DNA of 64,000 bases. Source: DASRHY01 sp035650275. GTDB taxonomy: Bacteria; Actinomycetota; Actinomycetes; Propionibacteriales; Kribbellaceae. The position numbers and the translations under genes were made by a program. Positions 15,627 through 26,439 of this stretch are shown piece by piece. Below the pieces are notes generated by a model. That model was given only the letters and a program-made list of their open reading frames with translations, ran no database searches and had not been told where the DNA came from. The stretch is taken from the NCBI GenBank assembly GCA_035650275.1, contig DASRHY010000126.1, positions 9,339-73,338 of the forward strand. The letters are read 5' to 3'. Every line of letters starts with the position of its first letter. The stretch's first letter is position 1.

Positions 15627-16844
15627 ATGGACGAGCACAACCAGCAGGAACAGCGGACCCCTCAGCGCAAGGGCCGGCGGCGGATGGTCGCCGGGCTCGC
15701 CGCGCTCGCGATAGCCGGAGCGGCGTCGCTCGGCGGTATCGCCGCCGACCACTACGTCGATGACGGTACGTCGAGCTCCGCGGCCGCCTCGACCGACTGG
15801 TCCGGCCCGTCGTCCGGTGACGGGTTCGGCGGGCTCGTTCCGCCCGGGTACAGCCAGGGCTACGGCTCGGACTACGGCCCGGACTACGGCCCGGACTACG
15901 GCCCGGGCGGTCTCGGCGGCGGCACCAGCCAGGGCAACGCGACCGACAAGGCCGAGGCGAGCTCGGCTCAGCAGACCGGGATCGTGACGATCGACACGGT
16001 CGTCGACTACGGCCAGGCCCGGGCGGCCGGCAGCGGCATCGTGCTCAGCAGCGACGGGCTGGTGCTGACCAACCACCACGTGATCGAGGGCGCCACCACG
16101 GTCACCGTGACGGTGGAGTCGACCGGGCAGTCGTACCAGGCCGAGGTGGTCGGCAGCGACGCGTCGCACGACGTCGCGGTGCTCAAGCTCGAGGACGCGT
16201 CGGGGCTGACCCCGGCGCCGATCGACGACGATCACGACCTCGCGGTCGGCGACCAGGTGACGGCGGTCGGGAACGCGAACGGGGGCGGCGAGCTGCTCGC
16301 GGCCAGCGGCACCGTGACCGGCCTGGGCGAGACCATCACCGCCGGCAGCGAGGCGACCGGCGAGGGCGAGACGCTGTCGAACCTGATCGAGGCGAACGTC
16401 GACGTGGTCTCGGGTGACTCCGGCGGCGCGATGCTGGACGCCGAGGGCGAGGTGGTCGGGATGACCACGGCGGCGTCGAGCGGCACACCGGACATCACCG
16501 GCTACGCGGTCCCCATCGACACCGCCCTGTCGATCGCCCAGCAGATCGAGTCCGGTGACGAGTCGGGCTCGGTCACGGTCGGCTCGAGCGCGTTCCTCGG
16601 CGTGATGATCGGCCAGGACGGCACCATCTCGGGCGCGGTCGACGGCAGCCCCGCCGCCGGGGCCGGCATCGCCGCCGGCGACACGATCACCGCCGTCGAT
16701 GACACCGAGATCGCCTCCACCGACGACCTCACCCAGGCCCTCGCCGCCCACGAACCCGGCGACCGGGTAACCATCACCTGGACCTCGCCCGACGGCTCCA
16801 CCCACACCGCAACCGTCACCCTCGCCGCCGGCCCAGCCTCCTGA
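15627..16844 (+). CDS. Membrane-anchored HtrA/DegP-like trypsin-family serine protease with PDZ domain
   Basis: The 405-residue product has a short cytoplasmic head (about 1-19, basic), one membrane segment or signal anchor (about 20-40) and a Gly/Tyr/Pro-rich linker with repeated DYGP units. The protease domain follows with the triad His151 (LTNHHVIEG), Asp182 (SHDVAVLKL) and Ser265 (SGDSGGAM), and a PDZ domain covers about 325-400 (FLGVMIG, AGIAAGDTI). It acts outside the membrane in protein quality control or envelope stress. The ATG has only a weak ribosome site (AGAACC lies just before). A possible OmpR-type direct repeat is upstream. The gene ends 3 bases before a palindromic intergenic element. 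Confidence 0.93.
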   Translation: MDEHNQQEQRTPQRKGRRRMVAGLAALAIAGAASLGGIAADHYVDDGTSSSAAASTDWSGPSSGDGFGGLVPPGYSQGYGSDYGPDYGPDYGPGGLGGGTSQGNATDKAEASSAQQTGIVTIDTVVDYGQARAAGSGIVLSSDGLVLTNHHVIEGATTVTVTVESTGQSYQAEVVGSDASHDVAVLKLEDASGLTPAPIDDDHDLAVGDQVTAVGNANGGGELLAASGTVTGLGETITAGSEATGEGETLSNLIEANVDVVSGDSGGAMLDAEGEVVGMTTAASSGTPDITGYAVPIDTALSIAQQIESGDESGSVTVGSSAFLGVMIGQDGTISGAVDGSPAAGAGIAAGDTITAVDDTEIASTDDLTQALAAHEPGDRVTITWTSPDGSTHTATVTLAAGPAS

Positions 16845-16847
16845 ACC

Positions 16848-17078
16848 CCGTTCATCGGGCCCTTGTGACCCGGCGTGTCGTCATTCATCGGGCTCTTGTG
16901 ACCACCGCAGCGCGTGCCTGCCTACGGTCGGATGGCGAGAGTGATGGGGAAACTCTTCGCCACCAGGTGACGAGGAGTGTCCCCAACGGTCCAGATCCAG
17001 TCCCGACGGCCAACCAGGCTGTGGTCACAAGGGCCCGACGATCGACGACACGCCGGGTCACAAGGGCCCGATGAACGG
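16848..17078. repeat. Palindromic intergenic element, copy A
   Basis: Two 58-nt arms (16848-16905 and 17021-17078) are inverted copies that match at 54 of 58 positions, around a 115-nt core. Each arm holds two direct copies of a unit close to TTCATCGGGCCCTTGTGACC, separated by CGGCGTGTCGTC, so four units are present. Nearly the same arms with a different core occur at 31466-31667. It fills the gap between the convergent protease and glgX genes. Short ORFs across it (repeats such as HKGPMNG) look spurious. It could be a MITE-like element or a structured bidirectional terminator. Confidence 0.9.
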
Positions 17079-17080
17079 AT

Positions 17081-19192
<2,112 letters not shown>

Positions 19193-19509
19193 CGGGTCAT
19201 TCTGCCCAACCTCGGGCCCCGGCCGGGATGCTGGGGACGTGCGGCATGTCGTACAGGCCACATGTGAGCATTATTGCCCGGTTATCACCAGTTGCAGACA
19301 GCGGCGGACACTGATTACTAGGTTCTTCCGCGATCACCGTCCGGGAGCAAAGACCTACGGCCCACACGGTCCGTGTCTCAGCGGGCACCAGGGCCTCATC
19401 TCACCGGGTGTGATGATGGCGATGGAGCCGATCCTGATCCTGTCCGTTGTCCTGCAGCGCAGGGTGGTCGAGGGCATCGTCCATTCAGGTCTGCGGTAGA
19501 GAGGGACAC
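19193..19509. other. 317-base divergent intergenic region between glgX and the oxidoreductase operon
   Basis: No credible gene is seen. It must hold the promoters of glgX (minus) and of the oxidoreductase pair (plus). At 19398-19414 there is a 17-base imperfect palindrome (ATCTCACC-G-GGTGTGAT, 7 of 8 arm positions), a candidate operator for the sugar-type oxidoreductases. On the minus strand AATAAT and GATAAC near 19270-19285 are possible -10 sequences for glgX. Confidence 0.4.
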
Positions 19510-20538
19510 ATGGCGGAACCACTCACGGTCGGGCTGGTCGGTGCCGGAAACATTGCCGGCGTCCACGCCGCGGCCTGGAAGGCGCTCGGCGCCCGGGTGC
19601 TGGTGCACTCGCTGCACGGCGCGCCCGAACTGGCGCGGGAGTACGGATTCGAGGTCGCGGCATCGCTGGACGACGTGCTCGCCGGGGCGTCGCTCGTCGA
19701 CATCGTGACGCCGTCGCCGACGCACAAGGAGGTGGCGCTGCAGGCGATCAAGGCCGGCCGGGACGTGATCTGCGAGAAGCCGCTCACGCTCACCGCGGCG
19801 GACTCGGTGGAGCTCAGCGAGACCGCGTCCGCCGCCGGGGTGCGGATCTACCCGGCGCACGTGGTGCGGTTCTTCCCGGCGTACGTCGCCGCCCACGACG
19901 CGGTGCTGGCCGGCCGGATCGGCCGGGTCGCGGTGGCGCGGTTCTTCCGGGTGGCGAGCACCCCGGCGGTGGCCGACTGGTACCGGGACGTGGCCCGGTC
20001 CGGCGGCGTGATCATGGACCTGATGGTGCACGACCTGGACCAGGCCCGCTGGTTCTGCGGCGACGTCCGCACCGTGTATGCGGTGCAGAACCCGCCGACC
20101 GTGGACGGCGTCAGCCCGGTCAATGTGGCCGCGCACGTCACCCTCACCCATACCGGTGGCGCGATCAGCCACCTGCGGGCGACCTGGGGCGCGACCGGGA
20201 CCCGGTTCCGGTCCGGCTTCTCTGTCGCGGGCGAGCGGGGCGTGCTGGAGTTCTCCTCCGGCACCCGGACCGGGATCGAGGAGGAGCTCCAGTCCGAGTC
20301 CGCCGGCGACCTGCTGGTGCCGGCCACGACGCTGTACGAGAGCCCGTACCTCACCCAGCTGCGCGAGTTCACCCTGGCCCTGGACGGTGGTCCGGAGCCA
20401 CGGGTCACGGCCGCCGACGGGGTCGCCGCGGTACTGCTCGCCGAGGCCGCCCGGGAGTCGATGGAGACCGGCCGGCCGGTTGAGATGGTCGAGATGGTCG
20501 AGATGGTCGAGATGGCCGAGTTTGGAGCACGCTCATGA
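19510..20538 (+). CDS. Gfo/Idh/MocA-family NAD(P)-dependent oxidoreductase, first of a pair
   Basis: The 342-residue product has an N-terminal Rossmann fold (VGLVGAGNIAGVH, residues 6-18) and the family motif CEKPLTL at about residue 88, where the Lys contacts the substrate. A C-terminal alpha/beta dimerisation domain holds GVIMDLMVHDLDQARW, whose His is the usual catalytic-site residue. Members oxidise or isomerise sugars, inositols and sugar acids; the substrate is unknown. GAGGGA precedes the ATG at 19510. The stop overlaps the next start (ATGA), so the two are co-translated. Near the C-terminus a 9-base tandem repeat encodes EMV four times (20482-20517), which suggests strain-variable length. 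Confidence 0.93.
   Translation: MAEPLTVGLVGAGNIAGVHAAAWKALGARVLVHSLHGAPELAREYGFEVAASLDDVLAGASLVDIVTPSPTHKEVALQAIKAGRDVICEKPLTLTAADSVELSETASAAGVRIYPAHVVRFFPAYVAAHDAVLAGRIGRVAVARFFRVASTPAVADWYRDVARSGGVIMDLMVHDLDQARWFCGDVRTVYAVQNPPTVDGVSPVNVAAHVTLTHTGGAISHLRATWGATGTRFRSGFSVAGERGVLEFSSGTRTGIEEELQSESAGDLLVPATTLYESPYLTQLREFTLALDGGPEPRVTAADGVAAVLLAEAARESMETGRPVEMVEMVEMVEMAEFGARS
20482..20517 (+). repeat. In-frame 9-base tandem repeat (4 units)
   Basis: GAGATGGTC is repeated three times followed by GAGATGGCC, giving Glu-Met-Val/Ala repeats in the last 20 residues of the oxidoreductase. It keeps the frame, so copy-number slippage would change only the tail length. Confidence 0.9.
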
Positions 20539-21572
20539 AGGTCGCGCTGGCCTCCTTCGCGCACCCGCACGCCACGTCGTACGCGCGGGCGCTCTCGGCG
20601 ACACCGGACGTCGAGCTGCTGTCCGCCGACCCCGATGGCCGAACCGCACCGGACCCCGCGCTGCGCGGCGCCGAGCTCGCCGCCCAGCTCGGTATGGACT
20701 ACGTGGACTCCTACGACGAGCTGTTCGGCTGGCAGCCCGACGCCGTCGTGGTGACCAGCGAGAACGCGAACCACCGGGTGCTGGTCGAGCGGGCGGCGAC
20801 GGCAGGTGCGCATCTGCTGTGCGAGAAGCCGCTGGCGACCCGGGTGACCGACGCCGAGGCCATGGTCGCCGCGTGCGAGGCGGCCGGTGTGATCCTGATG
20901 ACCGCGTACCCGGTGCGCTTCGCGCCGTCGTACGCGCAGCTCAGAGCGGCGGTCGAGAGCGGCCGGGTCGGCGAGGTGTTCGCGGTGCTCGGCACGAACA
21001 ACGGGCAGATCCCGTACGCCCAGCGGCAGTGGTTCACCGACCCGGAGCTGGCCGGCGGTGGCGCGCTGGTGGACCACACCGTGCACTGCGCGGACCTGAT
21101 CGACGGTCTCACCGGCGGCGCCGGGGCCACCCGCGTGTACGCCGCGGCGAACCGGATCCTGCACGCCGACAAGGATGTCGAGGTGGAGACCGGCGGCATG
21201 GTCACGGTCACCTATGACAACGGCCTGCTCGCAACCATCGACTGCTCCTGGAGCCAGCCGGACAACGCCCCGACCTGGGGCGGGCTGACCTTGGAGGTGA
21301 CCGGCACCCAGGGCTCGGTGGAGATCGCCCCGTTCGCACCGCACGTCGGCGGCACCGACGCCGGTGGCGAGGTGTTCCTACCGGTCGGCGCAGACCTCGA
21401 CGAGCTGATGGTGGCGACGTTCCTGGACGCGGTCCGGGTCAGCGGCAGGCCGGTTCCCGGTACGGCGCCGACGGTCCGGCCGCAGCCGGACGGCCAGGTC
21501 GGCATCCGCACGCTGCGGATCGTCGACGCCGCCCGCCGGTCCGCCGCCAGCGGGCAGCCCGTGGACTTGTGA
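20535..21572 (+). CDS. Gfo/Idh/MocA-family oxidoreductase, second of a pair
   Basis: The 345-residue product has the signature CEKPLAT near residue 97 and GGGALVDHTVHCADLI near residue 176. Its N-terminal Rossmann stretch (VALASFAHPHATSYARAL) lacks the classic GxGxxG glycines, as in some family branches that still bind NAD(P). The start overlaps the upstream stop (ATGA). The two tandem but clearly different family members probably act on the same sugar-derived substrate, either sequentially or as a complex. No transporter or regulator gene accompanies them in the window. Substrate unknown. Confidence 0.9.
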   Translation: MKVALASFAHPHATSYARALSATPDVELLSADPDGRTAPDPALRGAELAAQLGMDYVDSYDELFGWQPDAVVVTSENANHRVLVERAATAGAHLLCEKPLATRVTDAEAMVAACEAAGVILMTAYPVRFAPSYAQLRAAVESGRVGEVFAVLGTNNGQIPYAQRQWFTDPELAGGGALVDHTVHCADLIDGLTGGAGATRVYAAANRILHADKDVEVETGGMVTVTYDNGLLATIDCSWSQPDNAPTWGGLTLEVTGTQGSVEIAPFAPHVGGTDAGGEVFLPVGADLDELMVATFLDAVRVSGRPVPGTAPTVRPQPDGQVGIRTLRIVDAARRSAASGQPVDL

Positions 21573-21628
21573 CTCCCCGGTAAGTCGTAGGCTCTCGCCC
21601 GTACCTGTAGACCAGTGAAGGGACAGGC

Positions 21629-22408
21629 ATGGGCGAGTTCGTGAGCCTCACGGTGGCCGACGGGGTGGGCACGATCCGGCTGGACCGGCCGAAGATGAAC
21701 GCGCTCAACGTCCAGGTCCAGGAGGAGATCCGGGCCACAGCGGTCGAGGCCGCGGACAACGACGACGTGCGTGCGGTGGTGGTCTGGGGCGGCGAGAGGG
21801 TGTTCGCCGCCGGTGCCGACATCAAGGAGATGGCGGACATGTCGTACGCCGACATGGTGCGCCGATCCGGCCCGCTGCAGGCCGCGCTGACGGCGGTCGC
21901 GCGGATCCCGAAGCCGGTCGTCGCCGCGGTCAACGGGTATGCGCTCGGGGGCGGCTGCGAGCTCGCACTGTGCGCCGACTACCGGATCGCCGCCGAGGAC
22001 GCGAAGCTCGGGCAGCCGGAGATCCTGCTCGGCGTCATCCCCGGCGCCGGTGGCACCCAGCGGCTGTCCCGGCTGGTCGGCTCGTCAAAGGCGAAGGACA
22101 TCATCTTCACCGGGCGGTTCGTCGACGCCGCCGAGGCGGAGCGGATCGGCCTGGTCGACCGCGTCGTGCCGGCGTCGGAGGTGTACGACGCCGCGGTCGC
22201 CTGGGCGTCGCAGTTCAGCCGCGGCGCGGCGCTGGCGCTGCGGGCCGCGAAGGAGGCGATCGACACCGGCCTCGGGGTGGACCTGACCACCGGGCTGGAG
22301 ATCGAGCGGCAGCAGTTCGCGGCACTGTTCGCCACCGCGGACCGGACGATCGGGATGCGTTCTTTCATCGAGAACGGCCCCGGTAAGGCCGAGTTCAAGG
22401 GAGCCTGA
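21629..22408 (+). CDS. Enoyl-CoA hydratase/isomerase family protein
   Basis: The 259-residue crotonase-fold protein hydrates trans-2-enoyl-CoA in fatty-acid beta-oxidation. The oxyanion-hole stretch is VFAAGADIKEM (about 59-69) and a second lies in ALGGGCELALCADYRIAA. The two expected catalytic glutamates are present, in GGGCELAL and in GQPEILLGVIPGAGGTQRL. GAAGGGACAG precedes the ATG. The next gene starts 4 bases after its stop. By position it corresponds to M. tuberculosis Rv3039c (echA17), also near etfBA (from memory). EtfBA 3.2 kb downstream would accept electrons from acyl-CoA dehydrogenases of the same pathway. Confidence 0.94.
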   Translation: MGEFVSLTVADGVGTIRLDRPKMNALNVQVQEEIRATAVEAADNDDVRAVVVWGGERVFAAGADIKEMADMSYADMVRRSGPLQAALTAVARIPKPVVAAVNGYALGGGCELALCADYRIAAEDAKLGQPEILLGVIPGAGGTQRLSRLVGSSKAKDIIFTGRFVDAAEAERIGLVDRVVPASEVYDAAVAWASQFSRGAALALRAAKEAIDTGLGVDLTTGLEIERQQFAALFATADRTIGMRSFIENGPGKAEFKGA

Positions 22409-22412
22409 GGTC

Positions 22413-23351
22413 ATGGACGACAAGCCGGGGGCGACCGAGGAGCAGGTCGAGGCGGCCTGGAACGACAACAAGCTCGCCCAGGTGCTGTACCACGACTGGG
22501 AGGCCTCGACGTACGACGACAAGTGGTCGATCTCGTACGACGAGCGCTGCATCGACTACGCCCGGGACCGGTTCGTCGCGGTCGCAGGCGCTGACGGCTG
22601 GCCGTACGGGAAGTCGCTCGAGATCGGCGCCGGCACCGGCTTCTTCACGCTGAACCTGAAGCTGGCCGGCGTGCTCGACGAGGCACACGTCACCGACCTG
22701 TCGCCCGGCATGGTCGAGGCGGCCGAGAAGAACGCCGCCAACCTCGGCTTCGAGGTGCACGGCAAGATCGCGGACGCGGAGGAGCTGCCGTACGGCGACG
22801 CCGAGTTCGACCTGGTGATCGGGCACGCGGTGATCCACCACATCCCCGACGTCGAGCTGGCCTTCCGCGAGATGCTGCGGGTGCTCAAGCCCGGCGGCCG
22901 GTTCGTGATCTGCGGCGAACCGACCCGGTACGGCGACTACGTCGCGCGGCGGCTGTCCCGGGCCACCTGGTGGGCCGCGACGCGCGTGACGAGGCTGCCC
23001 GGTCTCGAGGCATGGCGGCGGCCGCAGCAGGAGCTCGACGAGTCGTCCAGGGCGGCCGCACTGGAGGCGGTCGTCGACCTGCACACGTTCGACCCGGACA
23101 CGCTGGCCCGGATGGCGCTGCGCGCCGGTGCGGTGGACGTGCACACCGTGACCGAGGAGCTGCTGGCCGCGTGGGCCGGCTGGCCGATCCGCACCTTCGA
23201 GCACGCGGTACCGGCGGACAGGCTCGGGTTCGGCTGGCGGATGTTCGCGTTCCGCACCTGGCAGCGGCTGTCCACGGTGGACAGGCTGCTGACCCGCGTC
23301 GTACCCGACGAGCTGTACTACAACGTCTCGATCACCGGCGTCCGTCCCTGA
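22413..23351 (+). CDS. Class I SAM-dependent methyltransferase
   Basis: The 312-residue protein has SAM motif I LEIGAGTGFFTLNL at about residue 70. VTDLSPGMVEAAEKNA (motif II), LVIGHAVIHHIPDVELAF (motif IV) and LRVLKPGGRFVICGEP (motif V/VI) follow. The remaining C-terminal 130 residues include a basic, hydrophobic segment that may contact membrane or lipid. It sits 4 bases after the enoyl-CoA hydratase gene and 26 bases before the acyltransferase gene, so the three are likely one operon. The mycobacterial equivalent region (about Rv3037c-Rv3034c) is linked to methylated polysaccharide/lipid synthesis, but no substrate can be assigned here. Confidence 0.9.
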   Translation: MDDKPGATEEQVEAAWNDNKLAQVLYHDWEASTYDDKWSISYDERCIDYARDRFVAVAGADGWPYGKSLEIGAGTGFFTLNLKLAGVLDEAHVTDLSPGMVEAAEKNAANLGFEVHGKIADAEELPYGDAEFDLVIGHAVIHHIPDVELAFREMLRVLKPGGRFVICGEPTRYGDYVARRLSRATWWAATRVTRLPGLEAWRRPQQELDESSRAAALEAVVDLHTFDPDTLARMALRAGAVDVHTVTEELLAAWAGWPIRTFEHAVPADRLGFGWRMFAFRTWQRLSTVDRLLTRVVPDELYYNVSITGVRP

Positions 23352-23377
23352 CCTGGTTGCGGAGGGACAATAGGTCG

Positions 23378-24160
23378 ATGCGCTTGCTGAGTGTGGCGAA
23401 CCTGCGCTGGGTGCTGCGGCACCGAGCGTGGACGCGGTACCACCTCAGGCGGTACTGGCGATTCGCGATCTTCAAGGTCCGGCACCCCGAGGTGGTCACC
23501 GAGGGTTTCGTGTTCCTGGGCAAGGATGTGGAGATCGTCGTACGACGCGGGCACGGCCGGCTGGTGCTCGGCAGCTGGGTGCATCTCGGCGACCAGACCC
23601 GGTTGCGGGCGCACGAGGGGACGCTGCGGATCGGCGACAAGGTGGTCTTCGCCAGCGGCGTCACCGTGAACTGTTACCTGGACGTCGAGATCGGCGCGTC
23701 GACACTGGTGGCCGACCGGGTCTACATCTGCGACTTCGACCACCGCACCGACGACATCACGCTGCCGATCAAGGACCAGGGACTGGTGAAGTCACCGGTC
23801 CGCATCGGCCCGGACTGCTGGCTGGCCACCAAGGTCACGGTGTTGCGCGGCACCGACATCGGCCGCGGTTCGGTGCTCGGCGCGAACAGTGTTGCCCGAG
23901 GCACCATTCCGTCGTACAGCATCGCCGCCGGCGCTCCGGCCGTGGTGGTGAAGGACCGGACCGCCGCGTACGTCGCGGGGGCGGCACGTCGCGCGTACCT
24001 CGACGAGACCGGCGCGGAGGCGGACGCGCTGCTGAATCTGCGGCTGACCCGTGACGATCTGCCCGCCACCGTCGTTCAAGCCGATGAGGGGCCGCCAAGT
24101 TACTCGGCGGCCAGGCACTATGTCCCGAATGTGATCGGAGAGGAGACTCGGCATGGCTGA
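23378..24160 (+). CDS. Left-handed beta-helix (hexapeptide) acyltransferase
   Basis: The 260-residue protein starts with a basic segment (about 1-40), followed by hexapeptide repeats (about 50-190) including VRIGPDCWLATKVTVLRGTDIGRGSVLGANSVARG, the usual end of the LbH acetyl/acyltransferase fold. ICDFDHRTDD holds the His-Asp expected at the active site. GGAGGG precedes the ATG at 23378. The last 8 bases overlap the next gene. It resembles the enzyme family of M. tuberculosis Rv3034c and transfers an acetyl or other acyl group to a sugar or lipid hydroxyl. The acceptor is unknown. Confidence 0.9.
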   Translation: MRLLSVANLRWVLRHRAWTRYHLRRYWRFAIFKVRHPEVVTEGFVFLGKDVEIVVRRGHGRLVLGSWVHLGDQTRLRAHEGTLRIGDKVVFASGVTVNCYLDVEIGASTLVADRVYICDFDHRTDDITLPIKDQGLVKSPVRIGPDCWLATKVTVLRGTDIGRGSVLGANSVARGTIPSYSIAAGAPAVVVKDRTAAYVAGAARRAYLDETGAEADALLNLRLTRDDLPATVVQADEGPPSYSAARHYVPNVIGEETRHG

Positions 24161-24791
24161 GCGGACCACGTCCGAAGGCACGAACGCCGAGCAGGAGTCG
24201 GCGTCCGAGGCGACTCCGATCTCCGCCGCCCGCCTCAACAGGTCCGCCGCGGACGCGGGCGCTGACACCAAGCCGGAGGGGGTTGCACCGAAGGCGAAGC
24301 CAGAGGTGAAGACCGCAGCCGACATCGTCGCGGAGACCACCGCGAGGAAGCGTGCCGAGGAGGAGGCGGCGAAAGCCGAGCCCGCGCCGGCGACCGCTCA
24401 GAAGACGGCGGTCAAGCAGCCCGCGAGACAGCCGGCCAAACCGTCCGGCAAGCCGGTCGGGACGCCTGACAACAAGGGCAAGGCCGCACTGTCCGCGGTC
24501 GGTTCCGGTGTCTCCAAGGTTCGCAACGTGGCCGCCTCGCTGGTCTGGCTGGTCGCAGTGGTCTGCGCCGGCGTGCTCGCGCTCGGCGCCCTGTTCACCG
24601 CACTCGACCAGGCCAACGAGAGCAACGAGATCGTGTCCTGGGTGCTGGACCGCTGCCATGACCTGGTCGGCCCGTTCGACGACGTCTTCAAGCTGGAGAC
24701 CGCGAAGAACACGCTGCTGGTCAACTGGGCGATCGCGGCGCTCGCCTACCTGGTCGTCGGCAAGATCGCCGAGCGCGTCATCCGCCCCTGA
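24153..24791 (+). CDS. Two-helix membrane protein with long charged Ala/Lys/Pro-rich N-terminus
   Basis: I do not recognise a family. Residues 1-125 are hydrophilic, with repeated Ala, Lys, Glu and Pro (EETTARKRAEEEAAKAEPAP-type sequence), probably disordered and cytoplasmic. Two membrane helices follow at about 129-151 (VAASLVWLVAVVCAGVLAL) and 188-208 (LVNWAIAALAYLVVGKI), with a short outside loop holding one Cys. The start overlaps the acyltransferase end by 8 bases. It is the last gene of the hydratase-methyltransferase-acyltransferase operon. It ends tail-to-tail with, and overlaps by 14 bases, the next gene on the other strand. It may scaffold the lipid/polysaccharide-modifying enzymes at the membrane. 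Confidence 0.85.
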   Translation: MAERTTSEGTNAEQESASEATPISAARLNRSAADAGADTKPEGVAPKAKPEVKTAADIVAETTARKRAEEEAAKAEPAPATAQKTAVKQPARQPAKPSGKPVGTPDNKGKAALSAVGSGVSKVRNVAASLVWLVAVVCAGVLALGALFTALDQANESNEIVSWVLDRCHDLVGPFDDVFKLETAKNTLLVNWAIAALAYLVVGKIAERVIRP

Positions 24792-25509
24792 CGGCGGTCA
24801 CCAGCAGGTCCAGCGAGGTGTCCGGGTCGTCGGTGCCTATGACGAAGTCGTCATAGCGGACCGACCTGACCAGATCCGCGAGGCCGGGCGCCCAGGACTC
24901 CGGGTCATCAGCGAGCTGGGCGGTGACGCAGGAGCCGTGCGTGGCTTCCCACTGCGCGAGTCGCGGCCCGTGCCACAGGCCGGCGACACTCACGGCCGTG
25001 AGTGCGGTGCTCGTGAGAGCTGCGAGCTCGGTCGCGGTCAGCTCGGTGGTGTGGTACCAGTTCCCGGGCGGGAAGGTCAGCCGGTTCGGCGTCGACAGCA
25101 CCACCGTGCCGCCGGGCCGCACCACCCGGGCGCAGTCGGCGACGAACCCCGGCTGGTCCCACAGGTGCTCGACGGTCTGCATCGACACCAGCGCGTCGTA
25201 CGAGCTGTCCGCGAACGGCTGCTGCACCAGGTTCCCTTGCAGGCAAGGGATCCGCGGGTAGCGGCGGCGTACGTGCCGAAGCGTCAGCACGTCGTAGTCG
25301 AGACCGTGCACCGCTACGCCGAGGACGGTGCGCAGCAGGTCCGAGCCGTACCCCTCGCCACAGCCGGCGTCCAGCAACCGCCCGCCGGCCGGCAGCCGGA
25401 GCCGTCCGGCGACCCAGCGGTACGCCGCCTCGTGCCGGGCGAACCAGTAGGTCTCGTGCCAGATCCCTGGCGCGGTTCGCTCGCCGGTCAGCGGTAAAGT
25501 CTCGGTCAC
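24778..25509 (-). CDS. Class I SAM-dependent methyltransferase (Methyltransf_11 type)
   Basis: The 243-residue protein has motif I LLDAGCGEGYGSDLL at about residue 43. LDYDVLTLRHVRRRY, MQTVEHLWDQPGF and VRPGGTVVLSTPNRLTF follow, a pattern typical of ubiquinone/glycan-type methyltransferases. The GTG at 25509 is chosen; a much longer frame upstream would be antisense to etfB and etfA. By position and divergence from etfBA it corresponds to M. tuberculosis Rv3030 (from memory), a conserved methyltransferase next to etfBA. In mycobacteria the neighbouring genes make methylglucose lipopolysaccharide, but the GH57 and glycosyltransferase partners are absent here. Confidence 0.92.
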   Translation of the reverse strand: MTETLPLTGERTAPGIWHETYWFARHEAAYRWVAGRLRLPAGGRLLDAGCGEGYGSDLLRTVLGVAVHGLDYDVLTLRHVRRRYPRIPCLQGNLVQQPFADSSYDALVSMQTVEHLWDQPGFVADCARVVRPGGTVVLSTPNRLTFPPGNWYHTTELTATELAALTSTALTAVSVAGLWHGPRLAQWEATHGSCVTAQLADDPESWAPGLADLVRSVRYDDFVIGTDDPDTSLDLLVTAVRGG

Positions 25510-25639
25510 CCGGCAAGTCTCGCGCGGACGTGTGACCCATCGCACTGTGACAGGTCTCGCACAGGCCGCAAGTTCACTCGCGAGTAACTTCCGTGGCACG
25601 CTGGGCAGCGACCGCACACCAGAAGGGGTCCTACACGCT

Positions 25640-26425
25640 ATGAAGATCGTCGTCTGCGCGAAGTTCGTGCCGGATGCCACCGCCGACCGGCGGTTCCGTC
25701 CGGAGGACAACACGGTCGACCGCGCCGGCGTCGACGGGCTGCTGTCCGAGCTGGACGAGAACGCCGTCGAGGCCGCGCTCACCATCGCCGAGTCCGGTTC
25801 CGACACCGAGGTCACCGTGCTCACGGTCGGCCCGGAGCAGGCGATCGACGCGGTCAAGAAGTCACTGCAAATGGGTGCGGACGCAGGGGTGCACGTCGTC
25901 GACGACGCGATCCACGGCTCCGACGCGCTGGCCACCTCGCTGGTGATCGCGAAGGCGCTGGAGAAGCTCGAGTACGACCTGGTCGTGTTCGGGATGGAGT
26001 CCACCGACGGCACGATGGGCGTCGTGCCCGTGATGGTCGCCGAGCGGCTCGGGCTGCCGGCGGTCACGCTCGGGTCCGAGGTCACCGTGGACGGCAGCAC
26101 GGTGAGGATCCGCCGCGACGGCGACGCCGCCAGCGAGACGATCGAAGGCACGCTGCCGCTCGTCCTGAGCGTCACCGACGCCGCGAACGAGCCGCGGTAC
26201 CCGTCGTTCAAGGGCATCATGTCCGCGAAGAAGAAGCCGGTGCAGACCTGGGCGCTGTCCGACCTCGGTGTCGAGCCCGCGCAGGTCGGCGCCGCGGCGT
26301 CGTGGACGCAGGTCACCGAGGTGACCGCCCGGCCGCCGCGTACCGCCGGCACGATCGTCACCGACGAGGACGGCGCGGGTGCCGGCCAGCTCGTCGAGTT
26401 CCTGTCCACCAACAAGTTCCTCTGA
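25640..26425 (+). CDS. etfB: Electron transfer flavoprotein, beta subunit
   Basis: The 261-residue protein matches EtfB/FixA in length. It begins MKIVVCAKFVPDATADRRF, has the AMP-binding region DGLLSELDENAVEAAL and VVFGMESTDGTMGVVPVMVAERLGLP, and ends with GAGAGQLVEFLSTNKFL. EtfB carries AMP and receives electrons from acyl-CoA dehydrogenases through EtfA's FAD. AGAAGGGG precedes the ATG at 25640. It is followed 14 bases later by etfA. It is divergent from the methyltransferase gene across 130 bases that must contain both promoters. Confidence 0.96.
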   Translation: MKIVVCAKFVPDATADRRFRPEDNTVDRAGVDGLLSELDENAVEAALTIAESGSDTEVTVLTVGPEQAIDAVKKSLQMGADAGVHVVDDAIHGSDALATSLVIAKALEKLEYDLVVFGMESTDGTMGVVPVMVAERLGLPAVTLGSEVTVDGSTVRIRRDGDAASETIEGTLPLVLSVTDAANEPRYPSFKGIMSAKKKPVQTWALSDLGVEPAQVGAAASWTQVTEVTARPPRTAGTIVTDEDGAGAGQLVEFLSTNKFL

Positions 26426-26439
26426 GGAGCGCTGAGCTG

